A stretch of 64,000 bases of DNA, from assembly GCF_000743535.1 (NCBI RefSeq), contig NZ_AVCJ01000001.1:248001-312000 (forward strand), in the 5' to 3' direction. The position numbers and the translations under genes were made by a program. Shown here in pieces: positions 56,008 to 63,798 of the stretch. Numbering within the stretch: the first letter of the stretch is position 1; every line of letters begins with the position of its first letter. The DNA comes from Arenimonas donghaensis DSM 18148 = HO3-R19 (lineage in GTDB: Bacteria; Pseudomonadota; Gammaproteobacteria; Xanthomonadales; Xanthomonadaceae). The notes beneath the pieces were generated by a model, which was given only the letters and a program-made list of their open reading frames with translations, was not told where the DNA came from and searched no databases.

Positions 56008-56028
56008 GCTATAATACGACTATTAAGC
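56008..56028. promoter_or_regulatory. Imperfect palindrome with -10 elements between the MBL and WYL genes
   Basis: A 21-base imperfect palindrome with GCT...AGC ends and AATA...TATT inside. It contains TATAAT on the plus strand (56010-56015) and TATTAT on the minus strand (56016-56011), so it could hold both divergent -10 boxes and an operator for the WYL regulator. Confidence 0.45.
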
Positions 56029-56086
56029 CGATGGGTCTACTCAATATGCGCGTTTACTCAGTACCATCAAACCCTTTCCAATCAAT

Positions 56087-56989
56087 ATGTTAACTGATTC
56101 TGACAACCGCAGGGGCCGCTGGGGGCAGGACCGACGTCTTGAATTTATAGACACCCGGCTAACTTGGTTAGGACGGATCAACCGTAAGGAACTGACCGAA
56201 TTCTTCAAGATCTCGGTCCCTCAAGCGTCGCTGGACCTGGCCGAGTACCAGGCCCGCGCGCCCTCGAATGTTATCTACGACCGAAACGAGAAGGCATATG
56301 TAGCCACATCAGACTTCCAGCCCATCCTGATCGACGGCGGCAGCGCGCGGTATCTGGCTGAGCTGTACGCGCTAAGTACCGGCGTCATCGGTCCCGACGT
56401 AAGTTTTCTTGGCTGGACGCCGACGGCGGACGTAGTGCGTCATCCAACGCGGATGGTGTCGCCGAGTGTGTTGCGCTCGGTCGCGCACGCCATTCGCGAA
56501 CGCGAGTCTTTGAGTATCCACTATCAATCAATGACGAGGCCCGAACCTACCGCGCGGGTCATCAGTCCTCGCGCCTTTGCCTACGACGGTTTTCGATGGC
56601 ACCTCCGCGCGTACTGCCACCTACGAGACGATTTTCGCGACTTCGTCTTTGCGAGGATCCTGAATTTGGCCAAGGCGTCCGAACAAAAATCGGTTCCACA
56701 CGTGGATGTAGAGTGGGAGCGTGAGCTTTCGATCGTCATCGGCCCCAACCCATTACTGGATGACAACAGGAAGCGTGTACTGGCGCTCGACTACGGCATG
56801 GCGAACGATCGTTTGGTCTTGAAGACCCGACAGGCACTCGCCTTCTACCTGCTCCGGCGACTAGGACTTGACAAGTCAATGGATCAGCCGCCAGAAGAAC
56901 AGCAAATCGTCCTGCTCAATCGCGAAGACCTGGTGCCGTTTCTGCCGCAGCTCCAGAAGAGGAGTGAGAGAATGTCGCAGTCGCTCTAG
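56087..56989 (+). CDS. CapW/BrxR-like WYL-domain transcriptional regulator
   Basis: The 300-residue protein has an N-terminal winged helix (RRLEFIDTRLTWLGRINRKELTEFFKISVPQASLDLAEYQARAP), a WYL domain (SIHYQSMTRPEPTARVISPRAF, FRWHLRAYC at 169-177) and a C-terminal WCX-like part. This arrangement, including NVIYDRNEKAYVA, is that of the CapW/BrxR repressors that control CBASS, BREX and other defence loci. It is divergent from the MBL and E2-E1-JAB genes and probably represses them until infection or damage. Confidence 0.88.
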   Translation: MLTDSDNRRGRWGQDRRLEFIDTRLTWLGRINRKELTEFFKISVPQASLDLAEYQARAPSNVIYDRNEKAYVATSDFQPILIDGGSARYLAELYALSTGVIGPDVSFLGWTPTADVVRHPTRMVSPSVLRSVAHAIRERESLSIHYQSMTRPEPTARVISPRAFAYDGFRWHLRAYCHLRDDFRDFVFARILNLAKASEQKSVPHVDVEWERELSIVIGPNPLLDDNRKRVLALDYGMANDRLVLKTRQALAFYLLRRLGLDKSMDQPPEEQQIVLLNREDLVPFLPQLQKRSERMSQSL

Positions 56990-57256
56990 TCCTGATGTGA
57001 TGGCCCGAAACTTTGGTCCTGATGGAGCCAGCACGGGGCCTCACAGATCTGCGGGCCGCCCACCTCGCTTTGCAGCCACTGCCGAACATCCCTCCCGCAG
57101 GATGACAGGCCGCTTCATTTTTGCGTGCAGATGGACAAAGGGGCGCGAAGGGCCAAGGCTAGTTCGAGTGAGGGCGCGAAGACACTGCAGTGGACTACTG
57201 CGTGGACCCTCGATTCCACCGTGTGGGCGAGATAACCAAAACCGAGGTAACGCGTC

Positions 57257-57883
57257 ATGTCTGCAAAGCAAGGCCTGCTCAAATGGTTGGGTGCGTTCGT
57301 AGCCTTCGATATCGTGGTGATTAGTGCCCTGCTAGCACCACAACTACTTGGCACACCTGCGGTCGGAGCCCGGATCGCCGGCGCCTTGACCGCGCTTCTC
57401 GCACCCCCTGTGCTGCTCTTACTGAACACGCTGGTGCCGCAGGACTTCAAGCACATACTCGTCTTCTGGCGCCTTCGTGACGTGCTTCCCGCACACCGCG
57501 CATTCACTCTCTATGTGAATGGCGATCCGAGGATTGATGCCGCTGCCCTCAAGGCGAGAATCGGCGAATTCCCCTTGGATCCGCGGGACCAACAGAACCT
57601 ATGGTTCCGCATATACCAAAGGTACAAGACGGAACTTTCTGTAGTGGATGCGCATCGACCTTTTCTTATTTTTCGGGACTTGGCTGCGCTTTCCTTCCTG
57701 CTGGCGGTAATTGTACCGGTGGTGCTGTATGGACTCGCATTCTCGATCGCAGCGTGGAGTACGCTTGCCGTTTTTTCTGGCCAATATTTCCTGGCCACTT
57801 TAGCGTCGCGCCAAGCTGCTAGGCGTTTCGTTTGCACAGTCCTATCGCTGGAAAGCCACTCTCCTTCTCCGGCAAACTCATAA
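57257..57883 (+). CDS. Four-TM membrane protein paired with a cyclase-like gene
   Basis: A 208-residue protein with two N-terminal membrane segments (about 10-31 and 36-62), a soluble middle (RLRDVLPAHRAFTLYVNGDPRID, DQQNLWFRIYQRY, HRPFLIFRDL) and two C-terminal segments (145-165, 167-190). The middle block looks conserved. No enzyme motif is seen, so it could be a membrane effector. It lies 267 bases after the WYL gene and 69 before the cyclase-like gene, same strand. The 56990-57256 gap shows no gene. Confidence 0.7.
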   Translation: MSAKQGLLKWLGAFVAFDIVVISALLAPQLLGTPAVGARIAGALTALLAPPVLLLLNTLVPQDFKHILVFWRLRDVLPAHRAFTLYVNGDPRIDAAALKARIGEFPLDPRDQQNLWFRIYQRYKTELSVVDAHRPFLIFRDLAALSFLLAVIVPVVLYGLAFSIAAWSTLAVFSGQYFLATLASRQAARRFVCTVLSLESHSPSPANS

Positions 57884-57952
57884 GCAAATTGAGTGAGAGG
57901 AAGAATGTCATCAAGAGCCTGACCACGCACCTTTCCTCGAGGACCACTACGC

Positions 57953-58951
57953 ATGTTCTCGCGCGCTGAAATTGAACACCACGACTTCACCGCCGTTCCT
58001 GTCGATCGCGACATCTACTTGATGGACGAGAAGTGGATTCCGGAATACGAGGCGTACATCGACGCGATCTACGCAGGGAACCATCCCGACCCGCCGGGCT
58101 TCATCTCCTACGCCTCGGTGCGATCGATCGCCACAGACCATCTCGAGATCTCGTGGTACCCCAACATCCACGACCGCTACCACGAGCTACTGCTGCGCCT
58201 GCCGCATTGCGACTTCATTGTCTGCGTGGAGTGCAGAGATATCGACGAAAAGCCGCGGATCTTCGTGCGCAGCGAATGGCTCGATGACCTGCATCGCAGG
58301 CCGTACAGCGCATTCGCGCTAGTCGACGCGATCGGCGTAAAGAATGCGCTCCGTGCTGGGAACCTGGCCGAGAGCAGGCTTGTGGCTCTGCGGGGTGCCT
58401 TGGACGAAATCGCCGCCCGTCAAACCCAAATCGCTATCTTTAGCTTTGCCGACAGCGTGCTTATCAAGTCCCACTGGACCGTGGGCGCGTTTGATACACC
58501 AGTGGACTACACTTACACGCCTGAGATGATGATCGACCTCGTGGAAGAGGTCTTCTCGGCGTTCAAGATACATCTCAGTCTGGACTGCTATGCGTGCATC
58601 ACGCAAGGCTTCAACGAGTACAGCGATGGTGCGATCGTGCACACATCGCCGTCTGGTCACCACATATCGCTCAACAGCCTCGGCCTGCCGTTCGCGCAAC
58701 TCCTGAGCATCGATCACGCGACCCACCAGGCGATTCGTACTGGCCGCCATGCCGCTGCAGAGCTTTACCTCGACCAGCTCTACTACCGCTCTTTGCGCTG
58801 GCAATACGGCTTCGACCGGGATGGCCAACCGGCGGGTGAGTATGACGCACCGCTCAGCCACCACCCGGGTCAGTACTACTGCCTAAGCCTGGATCTGGTT
58901 CGCGCCAACCTGAAAGGGCCAGAAGGACGTGAGGATTTGGCTGCCGGGTAG
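57953..58951 (+). CDS. Putative nucleotidyl-cyclase-like protein
   Basis: A 332-residue soluble protein. From residue 119 it shows SAFALVDAIGVKNAL (Asp125) and then SFADSVLIKSHW (Asp167), the two metal-aspartate strands seen in class III nucleotidyl cyclases (pattern FxDxxGF and FSDS). The N-terminal 110 residues (MFSRAEIEHHDFTAVPVDRDIYLMDEK onward) are unrecognised. With a membrane protein gene upstream the pair has the layout of Pycsar cyclase plus effector, but without a canonical effector. Cyclase activity is an inference from two motifs. Confidence 0.6.
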   Translation: MFSRAEIEHHDFTAVPVDRDIYLMDEKWIPEYEAYIDAIYAGNHPDPPGFISYASVRSIATDHLEISWYPNIHDRYHELLLRLPHCDFIVCVECRDIDEKPRIFVRSEWLDDLHRRPYSAFALVDAIGVKNALRAGNLAESRLVALRGALDEIAARQTQIAIFSFADSVLIKSHWTVGAFDTPVDYTYTPEMMIDLVEEVFSAFKIHLSLDCYACITQGFNEYSDGAIVHTSPSGHHISLNSLGLPFAQLLSIDHATHQAIRTGRHAAAELYLDQLYYRSLRWQYGFDRDGQPAGEYDAPLSHHPGQYYCLSLDLVRANLKGPEGREDLAAG

Positions 58952-59412
58952 TACATGGCGGCACGTCCGCGCAAGCGATGTAAGCCCCCGGACCATTCGC
59001 CGGGCCCATCAGGCCCTCGACCGACTAAAATTCCTTCACGGCGTCACTGGCTGATAGCCGCTGTGGGTCGAAAGCTGCCCTCCCCTACCCCCGATAATGG
59101 TCCCTAACCGAACCCCATGAGGGCCAACGTCGGGGAGAACTCCAGACGGCCACCAGCGGCAGCTGACGTCTCGCCCTGTTAAGGCAAGCCATCTTGGGGC
59201 CAGGCCCGGTGCCCCCCCGAAAGGGCTGAGAATTTTTCGCGCCCGAGTTGAGGTCAACCGGCCTGCTCACTTGCCAGATCGGCACTTAAGGGGACTTGCT
59301 TTGAGTTCGATACCGTAGTCAGGGTGGTGCAGGTGGAGCCAGCCAACTGACAGTCGTGCTGTATGACACGATCGAGGTGGCCCAAGATGGGCTCCAAAAG
59401 AGTGAGACCACT
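58952..59412. other. Gene-free stretch in the accessory island
   Basis: About 460 bases without a convincing gene. It contains GGGTCGAAAGCTGCC, which looks like a degenerate dispersed intergenic repeat, and one copy of the 21-base sequence at 59087-59107. Short frames here lack coding character, and no tRNA or terminator is seen. Confidence 0.5.
59087..59107 (+). repeat. Copy A of a 21-base near-repeat
   Basis: Begins ACCCCCGATAATGG and ends TCCCTAA. It resembles 61291-61311 in the same orientation, with about 18 of 22 aligned positions matching by eye. The two copies bracket a 2.2-kb segment. Confidence 0.4.
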
Positions 59413-60123
59413 ATGTGGGACTGGATCCGTAAGCTACTCGGCGCCCCAGCTGCCCGGCCGCCCGCCGCGACTGATGTCGCGCGATCGGTGAGCTTCACCG
59501 GCGACGAGTTCTATGGCGCGAACAGCGACATCCTGGATGGAGTTCAGTTCAGCGCAACGCTTCAGGTGCGCACGCCCCTATGGATACTCGAACACCACGG
59601 CGAGGTGTTCCGTGGCCCGCCATCGCAGGCACCCGATTACGGTGGCCAGGCACACGGGATCTGGCTACCAAAGACGAAGGACGAGCTGGGTGATCTTCTT
59701 CAGCAAGGCGCCACACATGCCAGTGACGCCGGCCCCGTAGCGCCCGCAGACTACCTCCCGTTTCTGAAGGCGTTCCGCGCAATCGTGGAAGGCCCCGGCG
59801 ACGAGATGGAGAAGCTCCGCCTCCTGCGCCAGGTGCCCAAGGAATCGCCAGCGTTCAAGCGGTTCTGGAGCAAGCTCACGGCTTACTACCCGGACTTTCC
59901 CGAAAGCTTCTTCTACCTGCGGCTGACCGAGCTCGAGGGCGTCGGCCCAACGACAGCCAAGCGCCTGTTCGAGGTTGGGATCAAGTCGATTGAAGACGTG
60001 CACGCAGCCACGGACGCCGACCTACTCGCGGTTCGAGGGGTAGGCAAAGCGCTGGTGGCTAGGATCCGCGGCGCCGGCCCGTCAGGTGCCGCGCGGCAGC
60101 GGCAAGAGGGTGCATCCCCGTAG
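59413..60123 (+). CDS. Helix-hairpin-helix protein of unknown role
   Basis: A 236-residue protein starting MWDWIRKLLG (ATG at 59413; a 19-codon longer start at 59356 exists). The C-terminal part carries two helix-hairpin-helix motifs, ELEGVGPTTAKRLFEVGIKSIEDV and LLAVRGVGKALVARIRG, which usually bind DNA without sequence specificity. The first 150 residues are unrecognised (FSATLQVRTPLWILEHHGEVFRG). It may be a nucleic-acid-binding component of the island. The similar 21-base sequences flank this gene and the next. Confidence 0.7.
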   Translation: MWDWIRKLLGAPAARPPAATDVARSVSFTGDEFYGANSDILDGVQFSATLQVRTPLWILEHHGEVFRGPPSQAPDYGGQAHGIWLPKTKDELGDLLQQGATHASDAGPVAPADYLPFLKAFRAIVEGPGDEMEKLRLLRQVPKESPAFKRFWSKLTAYYPDFPESFFYLRLTELEGVGPTTAKRLFEVGIKSIEDVHAATDADLLAVRGVGKALVARIRGAGPSGAARQRQEGASP

Positions 60124-60261
60124 CAGCGCGGGATCGAAGCTGAAGTCGTGCTCGTGCGTCGCGGCAGCGCACCGACCGACAACGCGATCGGGAAACACCT
60201 TGCCGCCGTCTTGGAGTTCCACGTCGTTACAGCAATCCTCGATTGCCCCGGGTTCCAGCAC
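60082..60261 (-). CDS. Possible small or truncated gene overlapping the HhH gene end
   Basis: A minus-strand frame (open from 60327) reads SVLEPGAIEDCCNDVELQDGG followed by KVFPDRVVGRCAAATHEHDFSFDPALLRGC, a natural-looking composition unlike the other frames. It lacks an ATG; a GTG at 60261 is the only clear start and has no strong ribosome-binding site. It overlaps the last 42 bases of the HhH gene. It may be a gene remnant. The remainder of 60262-60481 shows nothing else except an 18-base palindrome at 60352-60369. Confidence 0.3.
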   Translation of the reverse strand: MLEPGAIEDCCNDVELQDGGKVFPDRVVGRCAAATHEHDFSFDPALLRGCTLLPLPRGT

Positions 60262-60481
60262 CGAGATACGGAGCCCGTCGAGCGCAACAGCCCTACGGCT
60301 ACCTCGCCAGCCCTTAAACGCGCGCGCTCACCAGCTATACGCCGACACAACGCCGCTTCGAGAAGCGGCTAGCTGACGGCGGCGGGGATTTCGCTGGCCG
60401 ATGCAGAAACACAGCGTCAGCAGCTGCCCCACTTTGCCCCTTACGCAAGGGAAACCTAACTGCAGGAGGGGGCAAAGCCTA

Positions 60482-61021
60482 CTACCTCTCCGAAATAATT
60501 AGTCGAACCAGCTGGATATTCCCGACAAGGGCTACGCCGAAAAGCACAAGACACAACGCAACCAGTTCATTGGTCCACGCAACAAGAAATGGCTGACCGA
60601 CCCCATACATCGAAGTGACGGAGAGAAAAATCACGACACTTGAAAGAAGCAACAATCCGACGAGAACTTTCACAATCCGAGGCCGCCACCGGGACAGTGT
60701 CCGCAGATCTATCAAGTATCTCTGCTCAAGCTCATTAAGCTTCACTGCCGGCGTAGCTATCAGGAGGTCTCTGAGGAGCCTTGCGCCCTCATAAAAATAC
60801 CCCCTAGCAATGGACTCCAATACCTCATCAGTTCGGCGATAGTCGAACAACCCAGGATTGCTTCTTACTACGCGCACCAGCGGCTCAGCTAGTTCGCGCA
60901 TTTGCGAATCAATTGACTGAAGCCTAAATAGCGCCGCCGCAGACACTAAACCCATGATGGCAGCTAACGCCTGCGCGATCGTGCTAAGTGTGTAGAACGC
61001 TCTCGTAATTTCCAGTTCCAT
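60482..61021 (-). CDS. Hypothetical membrane protein of the island
   Basis: A 179-residue protein with an N-terminal membrane segment (TLSTIAQALAAIMGLVSAAALF), a helical soluble part (ELAEPLVRVVRSNPGLFDYRRTDEVLESIARG; EGARLLRDLLI) and two C-terminal segments (VKVLVGLLLLSSVVIFLSV and ELVALCLVLFGVALVGNIQL). Its codons are AT-richer than the backbone, consistent with transfer. Family not recognised. The ATG at 61021 is the first in frame. Confidence 0.7.
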   Translation of the reverse strand: MELEITRAFYTLSTIAQALAAIMGLVSAAALFRLQSIDSQMRELAEPLVRVVRSNPGLFDYRRTDEVLESIARGYFYEGARLLRDLLIATPAVKLNELEQRYLIDLRTLSRWRPRIVKVLVGLLLLSSVVIFLSVTSMYGVGQPFLVAWTNELVALCLVLFGVALVGNIQLVRLIISER

Positions 61022-61554
61022 TCATGGCCCCACGCAAAGTAGCCGCACTGGTACTAATGAATCGCCCTGAGTTCTAAAGAGAACACCGGGGCGATTCAAC
61101 CGCACCCATCTGCCAGCGCGCAGTAAACCGTCGGCTACGTCCTGAGCCTGAGAGTCGACTCACATATTGACGACGTCTGGCACGCATGCCCCATTGCCCT
61201 GTACTTCCTGGAGATTAGCGCAGAGCACGGCTCCGTGGCTGCAAAAGGGGCTGGTGACGTCGAGCCAAGGGCCGACCGACCCCGGTCCACACCCCCGATA
61301 ACGTGTCCTAATCCCCGGCCTGGCCCGTCTCCTTTCGGCCTATTCTGTTGAAAAACCCGGGCTGCGAGATGTTGCCTCGGATTTGCACTGGGCGGTGCTC
61401 GCGACAGCATGTTTCTGATTCTCCAGATGACTGCTTACCGCGCAGAAGTGAACTGTCGCGAGCGTCACGCGACTGGTCGTCCAATCGAACCGCGTGTTTC
61501 AAAAGAATTGGCCGGAAGTGGACATGACGGGCCAGGAAATATACTTCGCGGCTG
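61022..61554. other. Gene-free stretch between the island and the metal genes
   Basis: About 530 bases with only short frames of poor coding character. It includes copy B of the 21-base sequence and GTTGAAAAACCC at 61348-61359, reminiscent of transposon-end sequences but not diagnostic. No tRNA, terminator or att-like direct repeat is seen. Confidence 0.5.
61291..61311 (+). repeat. Copy B of a 21-base near-repeat
   Basis: Begins ACCCCCGATAACGTG and ends TCCTAA; same orientation as copy A at 59087-59107. Confidence 0.4.
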
Positions 61555-62169
61555 TCATTGAATTACATGCTTCCTGTGCTTGTCCGTCTCAAGATGGGCA
61601 TCATGAAGTATTTCAAAGCCGCCCTTCAACGCGATACCCGCGACTGCAACTCCAACCGCGAGATCCGGCCATGATTGATCCAGCCAGAGCACGAGTCCGC
61701 CGCCCACAAGGACACCTGCATTCGCGACGAAATCATTGGTGCTGAAAGTGCTTGCGGCGCGGATGTTCACATCGGGACGACGGATGCGCTTGAGAAGCCA
61801 AACGCAGAGGAGATTGACTGCGGCCGCAGCCAAAGCCATCCACATCATCATGCTGCCAATCGGCTCGGTGCCGGTAAGGAACCGCCGCGCGACGTCGAAC
61901 AGCACCCCCGCCGAAAACAGGATCAACAAGATCCCAGATACGCGAGCAGCACCGCGCTTCCACACAAGTGATCGGCTCAATGCGAGCAGAGTGATCACGT
62001 ACACCACGCTGTCTGATAGGTTGTCCAAACCGTTGGCGATCAAAGCACTGGAATCGGCGGAAAGGCCGGTCACGGCGAACGCTGCAGCCAATCCGACGTT
62101 CAGTGCCAGAACTATCCAGAGGATCCTACGTTGGCTGGATGTTCCAACGTCGATATTTTCCTGGCTCAT
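61555..62169 (-). CDS. Cation diffusion facilitator family exporter (short form)
   Basis: A 204-residue membrane protein with the CDF pattern: RRILWIVLALNVGLAAAFAVTGLSADSSALIANGLDNLSDSVVY, where the Asp/Asn residues form part of the metal site, and STNDFVANAGVLVGGGLVLW in a later helix (ND-x3-N). It lacks the usual C-terminal cytoplasmic domain. The ATG at 62169 follows TTGAGAGG. It lies 82 bases downstream of the MerR gene on the same strand, and is a divergent paralogue of the exporter at 62767 with lower-GC codons. Confidence 0.85.
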   Translation of the reverse strand: MSQENIDVGTSSQRRILWIVLALNVGLAAAFAVTGLSADSSALIANGLDNLSDSVVYVITLLALSRSLVWKRGAARVSGILLILFSAGVLFDVARRFLTGTEPIGSMMMWMALAAAAVNLLCVWLLKRIRRPDVNIRAASTFSTNDFVANAGVLVGGGLVLWLDQSWPDLAVGVAVAGIALKGGFEILHDAHLETDKHRKHVIQ

Positions 62170-62251
62170 GGGCCTCTCAAGAATTAGCTTCAGTTCACGG
62201 CACTGTGACCCATACCCATTGAATGTTTCCTTATCGTGAGGAAAAGCTTCC

Positions 62252-62692
62252 TCAGGGCAGACGATGCACGTTTTCGGTGCGCTTCCGATTAGAGGGTTGG
62301 GATGCGGGTTGCTGCAATACCTTGAGTATCGCGCAGGTGCCCCGACGGCCACCGGCGCAGCCTGCAATGGTGCGCTCCAGTTCGCGGGCAATGCGCTGCA
62401 GTTCCTTCTGCCTGGCCCGAATCTCGCTCAAATGATGCCGCGCCAAGGAATCCACCTCTTCGCAGGACAGCTCAGGATCCTCGGCCAGGCGTAACAGGCT
62501 TCGGATCTCGTCCAGACTGAAGCCGAGATCCCGGCCGCGTGTGATGAACCGGATTCGCTCCACGTCCTGACCCGTATAGGCCCGATATCCGCCGGCAGTG
62601 CGCGCTGGGCGCGGCAGTAACCCGATGCGTTCATAGTAGCGGATGGTCTCCTGATGGCAGCCACTTGCGGCCGCGACCTCCCCGATCTTCAA
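62252..62692 (-). CDS. Divalent-metal-responsive MerR-family regulator (ZntR/CadR/PbrR type)
   Basis: The 146-residue protein starts MKIGEVAAASGCHQETIRYYERIGLLPRP, the MerR helix-turn-helix. Cys77 at the start of the dimerisation helix (ELSCEEVD) and Cys112/Cys120 in the terminal loop (GCAGGRRGTCAI) match Zn/Cd/Pb sensors rather than CueR. The dyad promoter at 62712-62742 lies between it and the exporter gene on the other strand. Confidence 0.9.
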   Translation of the reverse strand: MKIGEVAAASGCHQETIRYYERIGLLPRPARTAGGYRAYTGQDVERIRFITRGRDLGFSLDEIRSLLRLAEDPELSCEEVDSLARHHLSEIRARQKELQRIARELERTIAGCAGGRRGTCAILKVLQQPASQPSNRKRTENVHRLP

Positions 62693-62711
62693 GACGCACC
62701 TCCCAAGGGGC

Positions 62712-62742
62712 TTGACCCTGTAGCGACTACAGGCTTTAGGGT
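62712..62742 (+). promoter_or_regulatory. MerR-type promoter with perfect 7-bp dyad
   Basis: TTGACC (62712-62717), 19-base spacer, TAGGGT (62737-62742). The dyad CCTGTAG-CGA-CTACAGG (62717-62733) is that of Zn/Cd/Pb-responsive MerR operators. It directs transcription to the exporter at 62767. Confidence 0.82.
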
Positions 62743-62766
62743 AGCGCCTCCAATGGAGAAAGCGCC

Positions 62767-63417
62767 ATGTCCGGATGTCACTGCAACGACACCGCCAAAA
62801 GCCTGAGCCAGTTCCAGGACGCCACCCGGCGCCGGGTCCTGTGGACCGTGCTGGTCATCAACGCGGCGCTGTTCATCGGAGAGTTCACCGCGGGCTGGTG
62901 GGCCGACTCCAGCGCCCTGCAGGCCGATTCGCTCGACAGCCTGGGCGATGCCGGGGTGTATGCCCTGAGCCTGGCCGTCGTCGGCGGCAGCCTTCGCCGG
63001 CGGAATGGAGCGGCCGTGGCAAAGGGCTTGCTGCAGGGTCTGTTCGGGCTGGTGGTGCTGGCAGAAGTCGGGCGCCGGCTCCTGTTCGGGGCCGAACCGC
63101 TGGCGCCCCTGATGGCCGGGGCGGCGGCAATAGCTCTGCTGGCCAACCTGGCCTGTTTCAGACTGCTGATGCGCTTTCGGGGTGAAGACCTGAACATGCG
63201 CTCGGTCTGGCTGTGCTCGCGTAACGACCTGGCCAGCAATGCCGGGGTGATCGGCGCCGCGGGTATCGTGGCGCTGACGGGAAGTGCCTGGCCTGACATC
63301 GTGATCGGGACCCTCATCGCCATGTTGTTTTTGCATACGTCCTGGCAAGTGCTGCGCGAGGCCTGGCCGGGCTGGCGCCACCCGGCAGCAGCCTGCTCAA
63401 AGGAGACGACACCATGA
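62767..63417 (+). CDS. Cation diffusion facilitator family exporter
   Basis: A 216-residue protein: N-terminal Cys/His motif MSGCHCND, then RRVLWTVLVINAALFIGEFTAGWWADSSALQADSLDSLGD with metal-site residues, and CSRNDLASNAGVIGAAG in a later helix. It has five or six membrane segments and no long C-terminal domain. It should export Zn, Cd or a similar ion under control of the MerR protein. The gene overlaps the DUF3703 gene (ATGA). Confidence 0.9.
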   Translation: MSGCHCNDTAKSLSQFQDATRRRVLWTVLVINAALFIGEFTAGWWADSSALQADSLDSLGDAGVYALSLAVVGGSLRRRNGAAVAKGLLQGLFGLVVLAEVGRRLLFGAEPLAPLMAGAAAIALLANLACFRLLMRFRGEDLNMRSVWLCSRNDLASNAGVIGAAGIVALTGSAWPDIVIGTLIAMLFLHTSWQVLREAWPGWRHPAAACSKETTP

Positions 63418-63758
63418 CGCGACTGGATCAAGCCTTCGCGCAGGAATGGGAGCTCGCCCAAGCCGCGCGACGCGGCGGTGACCTGAATCTCGCCTTCCAC
63501 CATCTCGAGCGCGCCCACATCCTCGGTCAACGGCGTACGTGGCTGCATATGAAGAGCCATCTCGCGATGCTGCAGATTGGCTGGCAACGGCGCGACGGAC
63601 GCGAGATCCGGGGGCAGGCGGCGCGTATCGTAGCGGCCGCGCTGTTCTCGCGCCTTTGGGTGCCGGTGGGCAACACCGGCGGCGCCAATGTGCCCGCGAC
63701 CCAGCCGATGCCCGTGCCGCCGGATCTGCAGGCCGTGCTTGATGAACATGGTGCCTGA
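63414..63758 (+). CDS. DUF3703 family protein
   Basis: A 114-residue soluble protein: FAQEWELAQAARRGGDLNLAFHHLERAHILGQRRTWLHMKSHLAML, matching DUF3703 proteins that often accompany heavy-metal exporters. The role is unknown; several conserved His could bind metal. Translationally coupled to the exporter. Confidence 0.85.
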   Translation: MTRLDQAFAQEWELAQAARRGGDLNLAFHHLERAHILGQRRTWLHMKSHLAMLQIGWQRRDGREIRGQAARIVAAALFSRLWVPVGNTGGANVPATQPMPVPPDLQAVLDEHGA

Positions 63759-63798
63759 AATTGTGTTGCCGCCACCAAACCCGCTACCCTGCCTCGCG

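Noticed and set aside
52510-56989. Calling the E2-E1-JAB cassette CBASS type II
   Set aside because: No CD-NTase or typical CBASS effector gene lies in the neighbourhood.
60352-60369. An 18-base perfect palindrome (GCCGCTTC-GA-GAAGCGGC) as terminator
   Set aside because: No T-run on either side and the loop is too short for a typical terminator.
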